DNA from: Leminorella grimontii ATCC 33999 = DSM 5078
GTDB lineage: Bacteria > Pseudomonadota > Gammaproteobacteria > Enterobacterales > Enterobacteriaceae
DNA length: 64,000 nt
NCBI RefSeq assembly: GCF_000439085.1
Contig: NZ_AUUA01000016.1
Span: forward strand, 1 to 64,000
Reading direction: 5' to 3'
Below are positions 31,082 through 41,659 of this stretch, piece after piece (positions within the stretch are counted from its first letter, which is position 1; every line of letters begins with the position of its first letter). The position numbers were made by a program, and so were the translations under genes. The notes under the pieces are model-generated. The model saw only the letters and a program-made list of their open reading frames with translations. It was not told the DNA's origin and made no database searches.

Positions 31082-32332
31082 ATGTCTCTGGCTAAAGCGT
31101 CAATATGGACCGCAGGCTCTACGCTGATAAAGATCGGCGTAGGGCTTTTGGTGGTCAAGCTGTTGGCCGTTTCGTTTGGCCCCAGCGGCGTAGGCCAGGC
31201 AGGGAACTTCAGGCAGCTTATTACGGTGCTTGGCGTTTTATCCGGCGCCGGCATTTTTAACGGCGTTACTCGCTACGTTGCTCAGTATCAACAGGACCCG
31301 TCCCAGCTGCGTAAAGCCGTAGGGACTTCCGCCAGCCTGATTTTGGGCTTTTCGACCCTGTTGGCCGTCGTTTTTATTCTGTTTGCCGAACCGATAAGCC
31401 AGGGGCTGTTTGGCCATACCCGCTATCTTGACGTAGTTTGGGCGGTGGCCTTCATTCAGATGGGCATTGCATACGCGAACTTCTTTTTAGCCATTCTTAA
31501 GGGCTATCGCGACGCGATGGGCAACGCGCTGGGCGTTATCGGCGGCAGCCTGCTTGGGGTTATTGGTTACGTTGCGTGCTATTGGGTTGGGGGTTATGAA
31601 GGCGCCCTGGCCGGGCTGGCTTTGGTTCCCGCGCTGGCGGCGATCCCTGCCGGCATAATATTGTATAAGCGCAGCCCGATGCCGCTAAGCTATCTGAAGC
31701 CCGCATGGGATAAGGCCATGGCGAGCAGCCTCGGTAAATTCACCGTTATGGCGCTGATCACGTCCGTGACGCTGCCGGTGGCCTACGTCATGATGCGAAA
31801 CCTGCTGGCCGAGCGGTATAGCTGGGATGACGTCGGTATCTGGCAGGGGGTAAGCAGCATTTCCGATGCCTATCTGCAGTTTATTACCGCCTCATTTACC
31901 GTGTATCTGCTGCCGACGCTCTCAAAGCTGACGGAAAAGCGGGATATTTCCAGAGAGATTTTCCGTTCACTGCGCTTCGTTCTGCCTGCCGTCGCAGCGG
32001 TAAGCTTTACCGTATGGCTTTTGAGAGATTTCGCTATCTGGCTGCTGTTTTCAAGCAAGTTTGTCGCTATGCGCGATCTGTTTGCATGGCAGCTGGTGGG
32101 TGACGTTTTGAAAGTGGGCTCTTACGTATTTGGCTATTTGGTCATCGCCAAAGCGTCGCTGCGCTTTTACGTTTTAACTGAGGTAAGCCAGTTTGCGCTG
32201 TTGGTCGGCTTTTCCCATTATCTCATCCCAATGAACGGCGCCGTCGGCGCTGCGCAGTCCTATATGGCGACCTATATTATCTACTTCACCCTCTGTAGCT
32301 GCGTTTTCCTTATTTATCGTGGGCGGTCATGA
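31082..32332 (+). CDS. wzxE: ECA lipid III flippase WzxE
   Basis: 416 residues beginning [10 protein letters not shown] at 31082, one base after the wecE stop. A polytopic MOP-superfamily exporter with about twelve hydrophobic segments. It flips the undecaprenyl-linked ECA trisaccharide to the periplasm. The core [20 protein letters not shown] matches E. coli WzxE. Confidence 0.96.
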   Translation: MSLAKASIWTAGSTLIKIGVGLLVVKLLAVSFGPSGVGQAGNFRQLITVLGVLSGAGIFNGVTRYVAQYQQDPSQLRKAVGTSASLILGFSTLLAVVFILFAEPISQGLFGHTRYLDVVWAVAFIQMGIAYANFFLAILKGYRDAMGNALGVIGGSLLGVIGYVACYWVGGYEGALAGLALVPALAAIPAGIILYKRSPMPLSYLKPAWDKAMASSLGKFTVMALITSVTLPVAYVMMRNLLAERYSWDDVGIWQGVSSISDAYLQFITASFTVYLLPTLSKLTEKRDISREIFRSLRFVLPAVAAVSFTVWLLRDFAIWLLFSSKFVAMRDLFAWQLVGDVLKVGSYVFGYLVIAKASLRFYVLTEVSQFALLVGFSHYLIPMNGAVGAAQSYMATYIIYFTLCSCVFLIYRGRS

Positions 32333-33408
32333 CAACGTTGATTCACATTCTGGGTTCCGATATTCCCCACCACAACGTGACGGTATTGCGCTTTTTCAAC
32401 GACGTACTGGCGCTTCAGGCTCCGTCTGAAATCACGACGCGCTTTATGGTGGCGGCAAAGGACGGCTCGCCGTTTGCCGATTTTGAACGCTTAACGATTG
32501 AGCGTTACGAGAATAAAGCCAATCTGGCCAAGGCGGTAATTACCCGAGCTAGAGCGGATAAAGGCGCTCGCTTTTTATTTCACGGACAGTTTAATGTCCG
32601 GCTTTGGCTGGCGCTGCTGTTCAACCAGATAGCTGCCTATCGGGTAAGCTGGCACGTCTGGGGAGCGGATCTGTATGAAGACTCCAATAGCCTGAAGTTT
32701 AAATTGTTTTATCACCTTCGCCGCTTGGCGCAGGGAAAAGTCGGTCACGTGTTCGCCACAAGAGGGGATTTATCTCACTATCAGGCGAGTCACCCCGACG
32801 TTCCTGGCACGCTGCTTTATTTTCCAACCCGAATGAACCCTGACTATCGACCGCCCGCAGGCGATAGCGGTAAGCGGTTGACGATTTTAGTGGGTAACTC
32901 TGGCGATCGAACCAACAGACACGTTGAGGCGCTGGAGGATGTTCACCGCCGCTTTCGGCAGCAGGAGCTTAACGTGCTGGTTCCGCTTGGCTATCCGAAA
33001 AACAATCAGGTTTATATCGATGAGATTGCAGAAAAGTCGGCGGCGCTTTTTCCGCAGGGGCAGGTTACTCTGTTGACGGAACAAATCCCGTTTGATGACT
33101 ATCTGACTATGCTGGCTAACTGCGATCTCGGCTACTTTATTTTTAATCGCCAACAGGGGATTGGTACACTGTGCCTGCTGATTCAAAGCGGCGTTCCTTT
33201 TGTTGTCAGTCGTAATAATCCGTTTTGGCGCGACCTGCGGGAGCAGAACGTGCCGTTTTTGTTCTATGGCGACGAGTTAGACGTGGATAAAGCCTATGAG
33301 GCCAAAAGGCGTATGTCTGAGATAGATAAGAGCCAAATCGCGTTTTTTAATCCAAACTATGTTGAGGGTTGGAAACGCGCGTTGGCGATAGCGGCTGGGG
33401 AGGGATAA
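32329..33408 (+). CDS. wecF: TDP-Fuc4NAc:lipid II Fuc4NAc transferase
   Basis: 359 residues (RffT/WecF, GT56). Adds the third sugar, Fuc4NAc, to ECA lipid II. The N-terminal [13 protein letters not shown] and the [15 protein letters not shown] segment are recognisable. Overlaps wzxE by four bases (ATGA) and its stop overlaps the wzyE start. Confidence 0.95.
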   Translation: MTTLIHILGSDIPHHNVTVLRFFNDVLALQAPSEITTRFMVAAKDGSPFADFERLTIERYENKANLAKAVITRARADKGARFLFHGQFNVRLWLALLFNQIAAYRVSWHVWGADLYEDSNSLKFKLFYHLRRLAQGKVGHVFATRGDLSHYQASHPDVPGTLLYFPTRMNPDYRPPAGDSGKRLTILVGNSGDRTNRHVEALEDVHRRFRQQELNVLVPLGYPKNNQVYIDEIAEKSAALFPQGQVTLLTEQIPFDDYLTMLANCDLGYFIFNRQQGIGTLCLLIQSGVPFVVSRNNPFWRDLREQNVPFLFYGDELDVDKAYEAKRRMSEIDKSQIAFFNPNYVEGWKRALAIAAGEG

Positions 33409-34778
33409 TGGATCTGGCACAGTTTGGCGGATTGTTCGTCGTTTATCTTATCTCGCTGGGTTTTATCCTGACGCTGACCTATAAAGAGTTCAGGCGGGTG
33501 AGGTTTAACTTCAACGTGCTGTTTTCTCTGCTTTATCTGCTGACGTTTTACTTCGGTTTCCCGTTAACCTGCCTGCTGGTGTTTCAGTTTGACGTGCAGG
33601 TCGTTGAAGTGGATTCGCTGCTTAACGCCCTGCTGTCGTCTACCTGTTTTTATGCCGTCTACTATGTTTGCTATAAAACCCGGCTGGTGAAGCCGACGGC
33701 CGCGCCTCGTCCGGCGCTGTTTACGATGAACAGGGTGGAAACCAACCTGACGTGGATGCTGCTGGCTTTGGTGGCGATTGCAACGGTGGGCATCTTCTTT
33801 TTACAAAACGGCTTTCTGCTGTTTAAGTTGGAAAAATATAGCCAAATCTTTTCCAGCGACGTCTCCGGCGTGGCGCTCAAGCGCTTTTTCTACTTTTTCA
33901 TTCCGGCCATGCTGGTTGTCTACTTCCTTAAGGAAAATACCCGCAGCTGGTTTCTGTTTTTGTTCACTACCGTTGCGTTCGGTATTCTGACTTACGTTGT
34001 GGTGGGCGGTACGCGGGCGAATATCCTGATCGCCTTCTCGTTATTTTTATTTATAGGCATTGCGCGTGGCCATATTACGCTGTGGATGCTGGTGATGGCC
34101 GGCGTCGTCGGCGTCGTCGGCATGTTCTGGCTGGCGTTAAAACGCTACGGTATGAACGTTACCGGCGCAGAAGCGTTCTATACTTTTCTGTACCTGACGC
34201 GCGATACGTTTTCTCCCTGGGAGAACCTGGCGCTGCTGCTGCAAAACTACGACAAGATAGAGTTTCAGGGGCTGGCGCCCATCGTTCGCGACTTTTACGT
34301 GTTCATTCCCAGCTGGCTGTGGCCGGAGCGGCCTAACCTCGTGGTCAACACCGCTAACTACTTTACTTGGGAAGTGCTTGATTACCATGCTGGATTGGCT
34401 ATTTCACCGACGCTTATCGGTTCGCTGGTGGTCATGGGCGGCATTTGGTTTATCCCGTTAGGCGCCGTGCTGGTTGGGCTTATCGTCAAATGGTTTGACT
34501 GGATTTATGAGAAAGGCAAGGCGGAAACCAATCGCTACAAGGGCGCCATCATGCAGGCGTTCTGTTTCGGGGCCGTATTTAATATCATCGTATTGGCCAG
34601 AGAAGGATTGGATTCTTTCGTTTCGCGCGTAGTGTTTTTTGGCCTTATTTTTGCGCTTTGCCTGATTATGGCAAAGTTGATGTACTGGGCTTTTGACGTC
34701 TGTGGCATGATTCGCCAGCGGGTTCGCGGCGCTTCGCCCTCCGGGCAGACAAAGGTTAATAAAGCGGAAGTGGTGTAG
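33408..34778 (+). CDS. wzyE: ECA polymerase WzyE
   Basis: 456 residues from ATG 33408 ([14 protein letters not shown]), sharing the A of the wecF stop. About eleven transmembrane segments. It polymerises ECA trisaccharide repeats in the periplasm. Conserved stretches include [32 protein letters not shown] and [16 protein letters not shown]. Confidence 0.96.
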   Translation: MDLAQFGGLFVVYLISLGFILTLTYKEFRRVRFNFNVLFSLLYLLTFYFGFPLTCLLVFQFDVQVVEVDSLLNALLSSTCFYAVYYVCYKTRLVKPTAAPRPALFTMNRVETNLTWMLLALVAIATVGIFFLQNGFLLFKLEKYSQIFSSDVSGVALKRFFYFFIPAMLVVYFLKENTRSWFLFLFTTVAFGILTYVVVGGTRANILIAFSLFLFIGIARGHITLWMLVMAGVVGVVGMFWLALKRYGMNVTGAEAFYTFLYLTRDTFSPWENLALLLQNYDKIEFQGLAPIVRDFYVFIPSWLWPERPNLVVNTANYFTWEVLDYHAGLAISPTLIGSLVVMGGIWFIPLGAVLVGLIVKWFDWIYEKGKAETNRYKGAIMQAFCFGAVFNIIVLAREGLDSFVSRVVFFGLIFALCLIMAKLMYWAFDVCGMIRQRVRGASPSGQTKVNKAEVV

Positions 34779-34787
34779 GAGAGAGAA

Positions 34788-35516
34788 GTGAGTACGCCTA
34801 AGTACAGTATTCGCGGTATTGATATTTGGGGCTTTCGCAATATGGCCCAGTTTGTTGACCACCTGTTTGACGAAGGCTCTCTGAAAACCGGGACGCTTAT
34901 CGCTATCAATGCTGAAAAGGTCATGACGGCGGAGCAGGATAAGGCGCTGCGCGAACTGATTGACGCGGCAGAGTATAAGTATGCCGACGGCGTCAGCATT
35001 GTGCGCTCTATCCGCCGTAAGTATCCTGACGTCGACATACAGCGTATTGCCGGCGCCGATCTGTGGGAAGCGCTGATGGAAAAGGCCGGTGAAAAGGGTA
35101 TTCCGGTCTTTTTGGTTGGAGGTAAGCCGGAAATATTAGCGCAGGCGGAGCAGAAGCTGAAAAGCCAATGGCAGGTAAATATCGTCGGCAGCCAGGACGG
35201 CTATTTCAAGCCGGAAGATCGCGGCGCGCTGTTTGAGCGAATTCGCGACAGCGGCGCGAAGTTTGTGACGGTCGCCATGGGGTCGCCGAAACAGGAAATC
35301 TTTATGCGCGACTGCCGAAAAGTCTATCCGGATGCGCTGTTTATGGGGGTTGGCGGTACCTATGACGTCTTTACCGGCCACGTAAAGCGCGCTCCCAAGG
35401 CCTGGCAGAATATGGGGCTGGAATGGCTTTATCGGCTGTTGGCTCAGCCTACGCGCTGGCGCCGTCAGGTCAAACTGCTTAAGTATGTGATATATCACTA
35501 TACCGGTCGCCTGTAG
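34788..35516 (+). CDS. wecG: UDP-ManNAcA transferase WecG
   Basis: 242 residues, GTG start behind GGAGAGA. GT26 (WecG/TagA/CpsF) glycosyltransferase that adds ManNAcA to lipid I to form ECA lipid [16 protein letters not shown] and [19 protein letters not shown] are family motifs. Last gene of the ECA cluster. Confidence 0.96.
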   Translation: MSTPKYSIRGIDIWGFRNMAQFVDHLFDEGSLKTGTLIAINAEKVMTAEQDKALRELIDAAEYKYADGVSIVRSIRRKYPDVDIQRIAGADLWEALMEKAGEKGIPVFLVGGKPEILAQAEQKLKSQWQVNIVGSQDGYFKPEDRGALFERIRDSGAKFVTVAMGSPKQEIFMRDCRKVYPDALFMGVGGTYDVFTGHVKRAPKAWQNMGLEWLYRLLAQPTRWRRQVKLLKYVIYHYTGRL

Positions 35517-35558
35517 GGCCGTAGCGGGTTCTGTCTCACATCTTTATTAATTCTTAGC

Positions 35559-35588
35559 AAACAGGCCGCAGAAGCGGCCTGTTTTCTT
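35559..35588. terminator. Terminator between wecG and sstT
   Basis: A 10-bp stem AACAGGCCGC/GCGGCCTGTT with loop AGAA followed by TTTTCTTCT. It ends the ECA cluster, and by symmetry may also serve the convergent sstT. Confidence 0.88.
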
Positions 35589-35605
35589 CTGAATCCAATC
35601 TGCAA

Positions 35606-36856
35606 TTACTCTTCACTAACGGTCATGGGTTGTCTACTTGACGACTTTTGTTCCTCTGCGCGGCATACGGCCGCTGTGAAAACAACGTCCGTTGATGAGT
35701 TTAGCGCGGTTTCTGCGGAATCCTGCAGTACGCCAATAATCATGCCGATAGCCACGACCTGCATAGCGACATCGTTAGGAATGCCAAACAGGCTACAGGC
35801 AACGGGGATCAACAGCAGGGAGCCTCCAGCTACTCCGGAAGCGCCGCAGGCGCAGATTGAAGCTGTGATGCTAAGCAATAGCGCCGTAGGGATATCAACG
35901 TCAATGCCTAACGTTTGCACTGCGGCCAGAGTGAGTACCGTGATGGTAATTGCCGCACCGGACATGTTGATGGTGCTGCCAAGAGGAATCGAAACGGAAT
36001 AGGTTTCTTCTCGCAAGTTTAGCTTTTTGCACAATGCCATGTTGACGGGGATATTAGCGGCGGAGCTGCGGGTGAAGAAAGCGGGGATGCCGCTGTCGCG
36101 CAGGCAGGTCAGCACAAGCGGATAAGGGTTCTTTTTGGTGATAACAAAGACAATCAGCGGATTGAGCACTAGCGCAACAATCAGCATACAGCCCAGCAGT
36201 ACTAGCAGCACGTGAACGTACTTGCCAAAGGCGTCGAATCCTGCCGCTGGATCGGAAAATGTCGCCGCAACCAGACCGAATATGCCAACTGGCGCAAAAC
36301 GAATAACCAAACGGACAATGAATGCGATGCCGTAAGAAAGATCGCTCACGACTTTTTTGGTTTCATCAGACGCGTGGCGTAGGGCAACGCCTAGCCCGAC
36401 GCCCCATACCAAAATACCGATATAGTTAGCGTTCATCAGCGCTCTTACCGGATTGTCTACCATTTTGAATAGCAGCGTTTTTAATACTTCCATGATGCTG
36501 CCGGGAGGTGTCAGAGTCGCGTCTCCCGTCGTCATTATTAACGTTGAAGGGAACATAAAGCTTCCCAACACGGCGATAAGGGCTGCAGCGAACGTACCTA
36601 TCAGGTATAGGACGAGAATTGGCGTAATGTTGGCCTTTTGGCCGCGCTTATGATTGGTGATTGAAGAAGCGACTAAAATGAAAACTAAAATAGGCGCTAC
36701 GGCTTTTAATGCATCAACGAATAAACTGCCCAGAATTCCCACAGCAGCGGCAGCTGGCGCCGAAATATACGCCAGTATGACGCCGGCGATGAGTCCAATA
36801 AGTATTTGGACCACGAGGCTAAAACGCGCCGGGCGCGGTGAATGTAATGTACTCAC
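35606..36856 (-). CDS. sstT: Serine/threonine:sodium symporter SstT
   Basis: 416 residues of the dicarboxylate/amino acid:cation symporter (DAACS) family, close in length to E. coli SstT (414). Eight or so membrane helices plus re-entrant loops; the serine-rich [13 protein letters not shown] loop and the [17 protein letters not shown] motif are typical of sodium-coupled carriers. In E. coli sstT lies elsewhere, and yifK follows wecG. Confidence 0.94.
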   Translation of the reverse strand: MSTLHSPRPARFSLVVQILIGLIAGVILAYISAPAAAAVGILGSLFVDALKAVAPILVFILVASSITNHKRGQKANITPILVLYLIGTFAAALIAVLGSFMFPSTLIMTTGDATLTPPGSIMEVLKTLLFKMVDNPVRALMNANYIGILVWGVGLGVALRHASDETKKVVSDLSYGIAFIVRLVIRFAPVGIFGLVAATFSDPAAGFDAFGKYVHVLLVLLGCMLIVALVLNPLIVFVITKKNPYPLVLTCLRDSGIPAFFTRSSAANIPVNMALCKKLNLREETYSVSIPLGSTINMSGAAITITVLTLAAVQTLGIDVDIPTALLLSITASICACGASGVAGGSLLLIPVACSLFGIPNDVAMQVVAIGMIIGVLQDSAETALNSSTDVVFTAAVCRAEEQKSSSRQPMTVSEE

Positions 36857-37282
36857 GGTTAAATAATCCCTGACTAATGTAGTTTTCCAAGCCTGAACTT
36901 CAAGCCGGCCAACGCTCTGTTTTATTGAGTGCGTCGACGTTTTGACAAGAAGAGTGCGTTTGCTATTTGGTTATGCCATAGCTTCCCAGTCCACTTCTTT
37001 AAACGGCAAAGAATGACGCGAAAAAACATTTAGGATTAAATCGCACCGTTTGTCCTTACCATACAGAAGATAGACTGCGGGATAGGGGGGCATTACTTAT
37101 ATGCGAATGTGTTTCCATCCGCTAAAAGAGACTTTAAAAGAGGTTGAGGATTTCTGGAAGCAAAAAATAGGCATAGATATGAATTAATTCTGGGGAAAAG
37201 CCGATTTATCACCATTTTCTGATAAAAAAATGCGCTAATCGCTGATGAAGTGAGCAAACGAAAAAATTAGTGAAAAAAGGGC
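36857..37282. other. Intergenic region between sstT and the tRNA cluster
   Basis: About 430 bases holding the sstT promoter region and one short ORF at 37101-37187, listed separately. I see no RNA gene or repeat here. Confidence 0.5.
37101..37187 (+). CDS. Candidate small protein, 28 residues
   Basis: An ATG-to-TAA frame of 28 codons beginning MRMCFHPL and continuing as an amphipathic, charged helix-like stretch with KEVEDFWKQK. A G-rich run (AGGGGGG) ends ten bases before the ATG, slightly far for a ribosome binding site. A TAG stop lies six codons upstream in frame. I recognise no family. It could be a genuine small ORF or chance; the well-formed charge pattern is the main support. Confidence 0.3.
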   Translation: MRMCFHPLKETLKEVEDFWKQKIGIDMN

Positions 37283-37311
37283 TAGACAGAAGATGATTAA
37301 ATCCGTACTAT
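37283..37311 (+). promoter_or_regulatory. Promoter of the tRNA cluster
   Basis: TAGACA (37283-37288), a 17-base spacer and TACTAT (37306-37311), followed by a GC-rich stretch before tRNA-Arg, as expected for a stringently controlled stable RNA promoter. Confidence 0.65.
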
Positions 37312-37333
37312 CCTTTCCGCAACGGCGCGCTGC

Positions 37334-37410
<77 letters not shown>

Positions 37411-37476
37411 TTAAAAGTGCGCAGGGCGTGATAAGATCCAAGGTGATTAAAATACCGGGTTGAGCAAAGATTTATG

Positions 37477-37552
37477 GTGGCTATAGCTCAGTTGGTAGAG
37501 CCCTGGATTGTGATTCCAGTTGTCGTGGGTTCAAGTCCCATTAGCCACCCCA
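37477..37552 (+). tRNA. hisR: tRNA-His (GTG)
   Basis: A 76-base tRNA from GTGGCTA to TAGCCACCCCA; anticodon GTG in TTGTGAT. The extra 5' G typical of tRNA-His is present. Confidence 0.97.
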
Positions 37553-37578
37553 CTAATCTAAAGAGTTTTGTGTACATT

Positions 37579-37664
37579 GCGAAGGTGGCGGAATTGGTAG
37601 ACGCGCTAGCTTCAGGTGTTAGTGTCCTTCGGACGTGAGGGTTCAAGTCCCTCTCTTCGCACCA
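37579..37664 (+). tRNA. leuT: tRNA-Leu (CAG)
   Basis: An 86-base class II tRNA with a long variable arm (TGTCCTTCGGACG), from GCGAAGG to CTTCGCACCA; anticodon CAG in CTTCAGG. One base shorter in the variable arm than E. coli leuT. Confidence 0.97.
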
Positions 37665-37710
37665 CACAAACTGTCTGTTAGTAATCAAAGCCAGTACCTA
37701 TCTATGTAAT

Positions 37711-37787
37711 CGGCGAGTAGCGCAGCTTGGTAGCGCAACTGGTTTGGGACCAGTGGGTCGGAGGTTCGAATCCTCTCTCGCCGACCA
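37711..37787 (+). tRNA. proM: tRNA-Pro (TGG)
   Basis: A 77-base tRNA from CGGCGAG to CTCGCCGACCA; anticodon TGG in TTTGGGA. Last of the cluster. Confidence 0.97.
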
Positions 37788-37969
37788 CTTTTATTCCCCA
37801 GTTTTTCCAACCAATTATCTCTAGTCCATTGCTTTTGTCTACATCCGCTTTGTTCCTTTAACGCTTTATCTGCACCGTGGCGCTAACCATTTTCTATTTC
37901 TGGATTCTTAGAGTCGTCATGTTTTTCCTTTCTATTGGTCAGGCTTTCTCACGAAGTGATTTAAAGCGA

Positions 37970-38082
37970 TGTCGCCAATTTCCAACGCCTCTCTGAATGG
38001 CTGTCGTTATCCAAAGACACTCAATATACTGATAATAATAAATAAAATATTATAGCCCTTTTGCCGTCTCCGTTTGGCGACG
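37970..38082 (+). promoter_or_regulatory. Candidate GlrR (QseF) activator sites for glmZ
   Basis: GlrR sites are TGTC-N10-GACA. A perfect match lies at 38002-38019 (TGTC GTTATCCAAA GACA). A near match, CGTC-N10-GACG, is at 38065-38082, and a weaker half-site begins at 37970. Multiple GlrR sites upstream of a sigma-54 promoter are known for enterobacterial glmY and glmZ. Confidence 0.7.
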
Positions 38083-38159
38083 CCTAATGTCGCTGTGTGA
38101 TTGGCAGAAAGAGAGTAATAAGGGGGATTCTTTCGGCTAATCTGCAGGAAACTTTATTA

Positions 38160-38172
38160 TATCAATGTGTTG
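38160..38172 (+). promoter_or_regulatory. Candidate IHF site upstream of glmZ
   Basis: TATCAATGTGTTG fits the IHF consensus WATCAANNNNTTR exactly and lies between the GlrR sites and the sigma-54 promoter, where DNA bending is expected. Confidence 0.65.
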
Positions 38173-38201
38173 ATGACATTTTCGGCGTTTTCTGGGGAGG
38201 T

Positions 38202-38217
38202 TGGCACGATAGCTGCA
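38202..38217 (+). promoter_or_regulatory. Sigma-54 promoter of glmZ
   Basis: TGGCACGATAGCTGCA matches the -24/-12 consensus TGGCAC-N5-TTGCA with one mismatch. It lies 12 bases before the conserved 5' end of GlmZ. Confidence 0.85.
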
Positions 38218-38228
38218 ATAGCTAAACT

Positions 38229-38437
38229 GTAGATGCTCATTCACCCATTTATGACAGTCGATCCAAGTCGCTTCATAAGCTATCGAATGATGCAGAGCCG
38301 AGTTAGGGTGTCTATGGTCTGGCTTATGATGATGACCTCATCAAACATCAGGCATAACGTTGAGTGAGACACCACCATGTTGTCCTTTGACCTGATTTTT
38401 TTCTCACACTTGTCTTTTTAGGCAAGTGTTTTTTTTA
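38229..38437 (+). ncRNA. glmZ: Small regulatory RNA GlmZ
   Basis: About 209 bases, against 207 in E. coli, in the same place upstream of hemY. The 5' end GTAGATGCTCATTCAC, the segment ATGATGCAGAGCCG, and the 3' part CATAACGTTGAGTGAGACAC correspond to E. coli GlmZ. GlmZ, with Hfq, activates glmS translation when amino sugars are scarce; RapZ and RNase E inactivate it by removing the 3' pairing region, and GlmY protects it. The gene ends in an intrinsic terminator. Confidence 0.9.
38406..38437 (+). terminator. Terminator of glmZ
   Basis: A 9-bp stem ACACTTGTC/GGCAAGTGT with loop TTTTTA, followed by eight T. Confidence 0.9.
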
Positions 38438-38476
38438 TCTGAAATTTAGCAGATTCAGGCATAAGCATTCAGCACA

Positions 38477-38504
38477 TAAAAAAGGCGAGCCATATTGGCT
38501 CGCC
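38477..38504 (-). terminator. Terminator of hemCDXY
   Basis: On the minus strand: GGCGAGCC, 5-base loop, GGCTCGCC, then TTTTTT. It lies 23 bases past the hemY stop. Confidence 0.92.
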
Positions 38505-38526
38505 TGAAGGGGCTGCTTTCTAGCAG

Positions 38527-39708
38527 CTATTTTAGCGTAAGGGCAAGGCCCTGACAGCGAGCCTGAGCGGCTTCCTGTGTACGGTTAAGCTTATCCAGCG
38601 CGTCAGCCAGAAGCGCATAGCTTTTGGCGTTAGGCTGTTGCTCAACGGCTTGCTGAAGCGCATCGCTGGCCTGTTCCCATTCTCCGTGCTGCATTAAAAG
38701 CTGCCCCAGCGTTTCGCTTAACAAAGGCGTTGCGCCATGCTCTTGAATTTGCAGCCTGAGCTCTTTTTCCAGCGGCGCGGGGTTACCGGTTTTTAACTTC
38801 TGTGCAAGCTGAAGCAACTTTTCGTCATACTGATGCCTCAACCCTTCCAGAACGATTTTCTGTGCCTGTTCATGATCGTCGCAGGCAATAAAGTGCTCGG
38901 CCAAGGCTATTTGCAACGTTCTGTTGTTGCGAACTTTCCGAGGCTGATCTTTCCACCACTGGCTTAAGCCTTCGCTGCCGCCTTCCGACATCGCCTGGTT
39001 CATCAACCCGGTATAGGCTTCAAGCTTCAGGCTTTCTACCGTATCTTCATCGTAAAGCTTCGCTTTCTCTATCGATGGAATGATCTCCAGTAAAGAAGCG
39101 TAGCCGCCGGTTTTCAGGTAGGCCTGCTGGGCAAGGCGAAGAACTTCAGGGTGGCGAGGCGCATCGTTTAGAAGGTTGTCGACGCCGTGGCGCGCCGCGT
39201 GATATTCGCCCTGTGCCAGCTGAATGCGTACGCGGGTGATGTCGACCGGCAGCTGATCGGTGTCGGCAAGCTCTGCCGCTCGGTTGAGATAGTCATTGAT
39301 ACGTTGAGTATCGCCGTTTTGTTGTGCCGCTTCGGCCGCCAGCAGATAGTTTACTACCGGCTGTTCGGCGTGGTCGGCGTTACGGATAAGCAGCTTTTCT
39401 ACCTGACCAAAGTCGCCTTCCGTCAGCTTAAGCATCGCAGCGCGGGTTTGCCGACGGGCGCGGGTGCTTTTACGGCCAATAAACCAGCCCTTGGTGCGAG
39501 CGCTGGTGTGGAAGAGGCGGCGTAGAACCCATTCCAAGCAAAAAAGAACGATAACCAGCAGCGCAATCATCATTGCCAGGCCGGTTACGCTCATTTTAAT
39601 GTCGTAGTTGTCCGTCTGGATAAGTACCGCCCCCTGATGGCCCGCAATAATTGGGCCCAGAGCGATTCCTGCAATCAGAACTACCAGTAAAAAGAGTAGG
39701 CGAACCAT
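38527..39708 (-). CDS. hemY: HemY, TPR-type inner membrane protein
   Basis: 393 residues. Two N-terminal hydrophobic segments (about 1-22 and 41-63) are followed by a HemY_N region and TPR-like helices. It is unrelated to the protoporphyrinogen oxidase also called HemY in Gram-positives. Proposed to organise late haem synthesis at the membrane. Last gene of hemCDXY, two bases after hemX. Confidence 0.93.
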   Translation of the reverse strand: MVRLLFLLVVLIAGIALGPIIAGHQGAVLIQTDNYDIKMSVTGLAMMIALLVIVLFCLEWVLRRLFHTSARTKGWFIGRKSTRARRQTRAAMLKLTEGDFGQVEKLLIRNADHAEQPVVNYLLAAEAAQQNGDTQRINDYLNRAAELADTDQLPVDITRVRIQLAQGEYHAARHGVDNLLNDAPRHPEVLRLAQQAYLKTGGYASLLEIIPSIEKAKLYDEDTVESLKLEAYTGLMNQAMSEGGSEGLSQWWKDQPRKVRNNRTLQIALAEHFIACDDHEQAQKIVLEGLRHQYDEKLLQLAQKLKTGNPAPLEKELRLQIQEHGATPLLSETLGQLLMQHGEWEQASDALQQAVEQQPNAKSYALLADALDKLNRTQEAAQARCQGLALTLK

Positions 39709-39710
39709 GG

Positions 39711-40901
39711 TTAGCCCTCCTGATTAGCGGCCGGAGTCGGAGCCGGCGCGGCTTCAGGTGCGGACTTCATCGCGTCGCGGCTACGCGACTTGATGGTTGC
39801 ATCCAGCAGCGGCAGGCTCTTCAACGTTTTCGGTAAATCGAGGCTGATTGACTGCTGGCTGAGTTCGTCCAACTGGCTTAAGAACGCCTTGGTTGACGCG
39901 GCGTCGGGATCAAAGTAAGCGCGGATCCAGGTTGATACGCTGTCCAGCGACTGGCTGTAAATTTCACCCTGGTGGCGGGATACCGCTCTGGCTGCAATCA
40001 GCAGCTTCAGGCGCAGGTTTTCGCGCAGATAGGTATCCTGATCCGGCGTTAACAGCGGGCTCGTCAGCTCATTTTCCGGCACGTTGCGCGCCCGAATGGT
40101 GATGAATTCAGACAGAAAATTGTGCCAGCTTTTTTGCAGATTCTGGCGCCAGTCTTTAAGCTCACCGCTGACTTCCGTGCTCTCTTTACTGATTGGCGTA
40201 TTGTCCCAATCGGTGCTGGCGGAAGGCAGGTTCATTATTTGATCGGAAAGCTCGTTCAGCGTCAGGGCGATGCCGTCAAAGTCTATCTGACTGACGCCGG
40301 AAATGGCGTTAATGTCCTGAATAATAGCCTGACGAACTTCGCTCAGCGTCGGATCGTTAAGCTCGGCCAGAGATTTGTCTGCGCTTTTGAGCATGTTGAC
40401 CGCAGTGGCGACGTCCTGCTCTATCCAAAGCTTACGAGCCGCCATTTTCACCAGAAAATCGGCTTCGGAAAGATGCCAGACCTTCGCGTCGTCACTGGCC
40501 GCAATGGTAGACACTCTGCTTTGCAACGCTTCCAGAGAGGCGGACTGGGAGCTCAGCTGCAGGCGCTGTTCATCCAGCTTTTTCTCCGTACTTTTGAGCT
40601 GTTCGGTAAACGCATTTTGAGAAGCGAGCAGGCGATCGTCTTCTTTCGACTGCCCTGACTTCAGGGCGTCAATCTGAGCCTGGAGCTGGGCAATCGTGGC
40701 CTTTTGGGATGCTACCTGCTGATGCCCGTGGTAGTACAGACCGCCGCCGAGAGCAATGACTAAAGCAATGGCGATAGCGCCCAGGGCGACGCCCGCCCGG
40801 CCGCCCTGCTTGACGCTGGGGGTCTTTGTTACCGTTTCTTTTTCAGTTGAACCGCCGTTTTGCTGTTCAGCTGGTGCTGATGGGGTCGTTGAATCCGTCA
40901 T
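39711..40901 (-). CDS. hemX: HemX, membrane-anchored protein of the hem operon
   Basis: 396 residues. A charged, low-complexity N terminus precedes one transmembrane helix (about 35-55) and a long coiled coil (about 60-130, with repeated Gln/Leu/Lys heptads), then a periplasmic domain. Annotated historically as uroporphyrinogen methyltransferase, but it lacks a recognisable methyltransferase fold; the true role is unsettled. Confidence 0.92.
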   Translation of the reverse strand: MTDSTTPSAPAEQQNGGSTEKETVTKTPSVKQGGRAGVALGAIAIALVIALGGGLYYHGHQQVASQKATIAQLQAQIDALKSGQSKEDDRLLASQNAFTEQLKSTEKKLDEQRLQLSSQSASLEALQSRVSTIAASDDAKVWHLSEADFLVKMAARKLWIEQDVATAVNMLKSADKSLAELNDPTLSEVRQAIIQDINAISGVSQIDFDGIALTLNELSDQIMNLPSASTDWDNTPISKESTEVSGELKDWRQNLQKSWHNFLSEFITIRARNVPENELTSPLLTPDQDTYLRENLRLKLLIAARAVSRHQGEIYSQSLDSVSTWIRAYFDPDAASTKAFLSQLDELSQQSISLDLPKTLKSLPLLDATIKSRSRDAMKSAPEAAPAPTPAANQEG

Positions 40902-40918
40902 CTTGGCACATCCCGTAG

Positions 40919-41659
40919 TTAAAATGATTGCAGCGCACGAAGCAGTGCGCCATTGTCTGCATTATCTGCAACCCGACACCGTAACCAGCCTAAATCCTCC
41001 GCCTGCTCGGCCAAGCGTTCGCTTACGACCAGCAGCTTGAGATTGAGTAACCAGCTTCGATAGCGCTCGGGCGCCAAATTGTAAACCTGTTGTAGCATTT
41101 CTCCGCTGGTAATCACCAGCGTATTTACGCTTAATTTTCGCCAACGTTCGCAAAGTTCAGCGCCGTCATAGTTGACAGGAACGCGCTGATAGCATTCACA
41201 AAACCTGACTTTTGCGCCGCGCGCCGTTAGCGTTTGCGCTAAAAGCTCCCTACCGCCGTTGCCGCGCAAAATAACAATATTCTTACCGGCAACGTGTTGT
41301 AATTGAGGTAACTTTAGCATTTGCTCACTGATTTCGCGACCTTGAGGATAGAGAGCTGGAAAACCCGTTGCTTCCTCAAGCGCGCAAGCCGTTTTTTTAC
41401 CGATAGCGAAATAGGCAACCTCTTCTGGCCAGGCGTAGCCTTGCTGTAGCAGCGCTTCCTGAGCGTAGTAAACCGCATGCTGGGAGGCCGCGACAACCAT
41501 ATCTCCCGGGCCCAGTTTATCTAAACAGTGAGGCAGGCTATCAAGATCTTTACCGCGGGCAAAAGAAATAAGCGGCGTATGGCAGGCGTCCATTCCCAGC
41601 GCGGTAAGCTGGTCGACCAGCTGCTCACCGGCGGGGGAGGGGCGCGTGACCAAAATCAT
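40919..41659 (-). CDS. hemD: Uroporphyrinogen-III synthase
   Basis: 246 residues, the usual size. Closes and inverts ring D of hydroxymethylbilane to give uroporphyrinogen III. Sequence conservation in this family is low; N-terminal [12 protein letters not shown] and TSGEMLQ are typical. It overlaps hemC by four bases. Confidence 0.94.
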   Translation of the reverse strand: MILVTRPSPAGEQLVDQLTALGMDACHTPLISFARGKDLDSLPHCLDKLGPGDMVVAASQHAVYYAQEALLQQGYAWPEEVAYFAIGKKTACALEEATGFPALYPQGREISEQMLKLPQLQHVAGKNIVILRGNGGRELLAQTLTARGAKVRFCECYQRVPVNYDGAELCERWRKLSVNTLVITSGEMLQQVYNLAPERYRSWLLNLKLLVVSERLAEQAEDLGWLRCRVADNADNGALLRALQSF

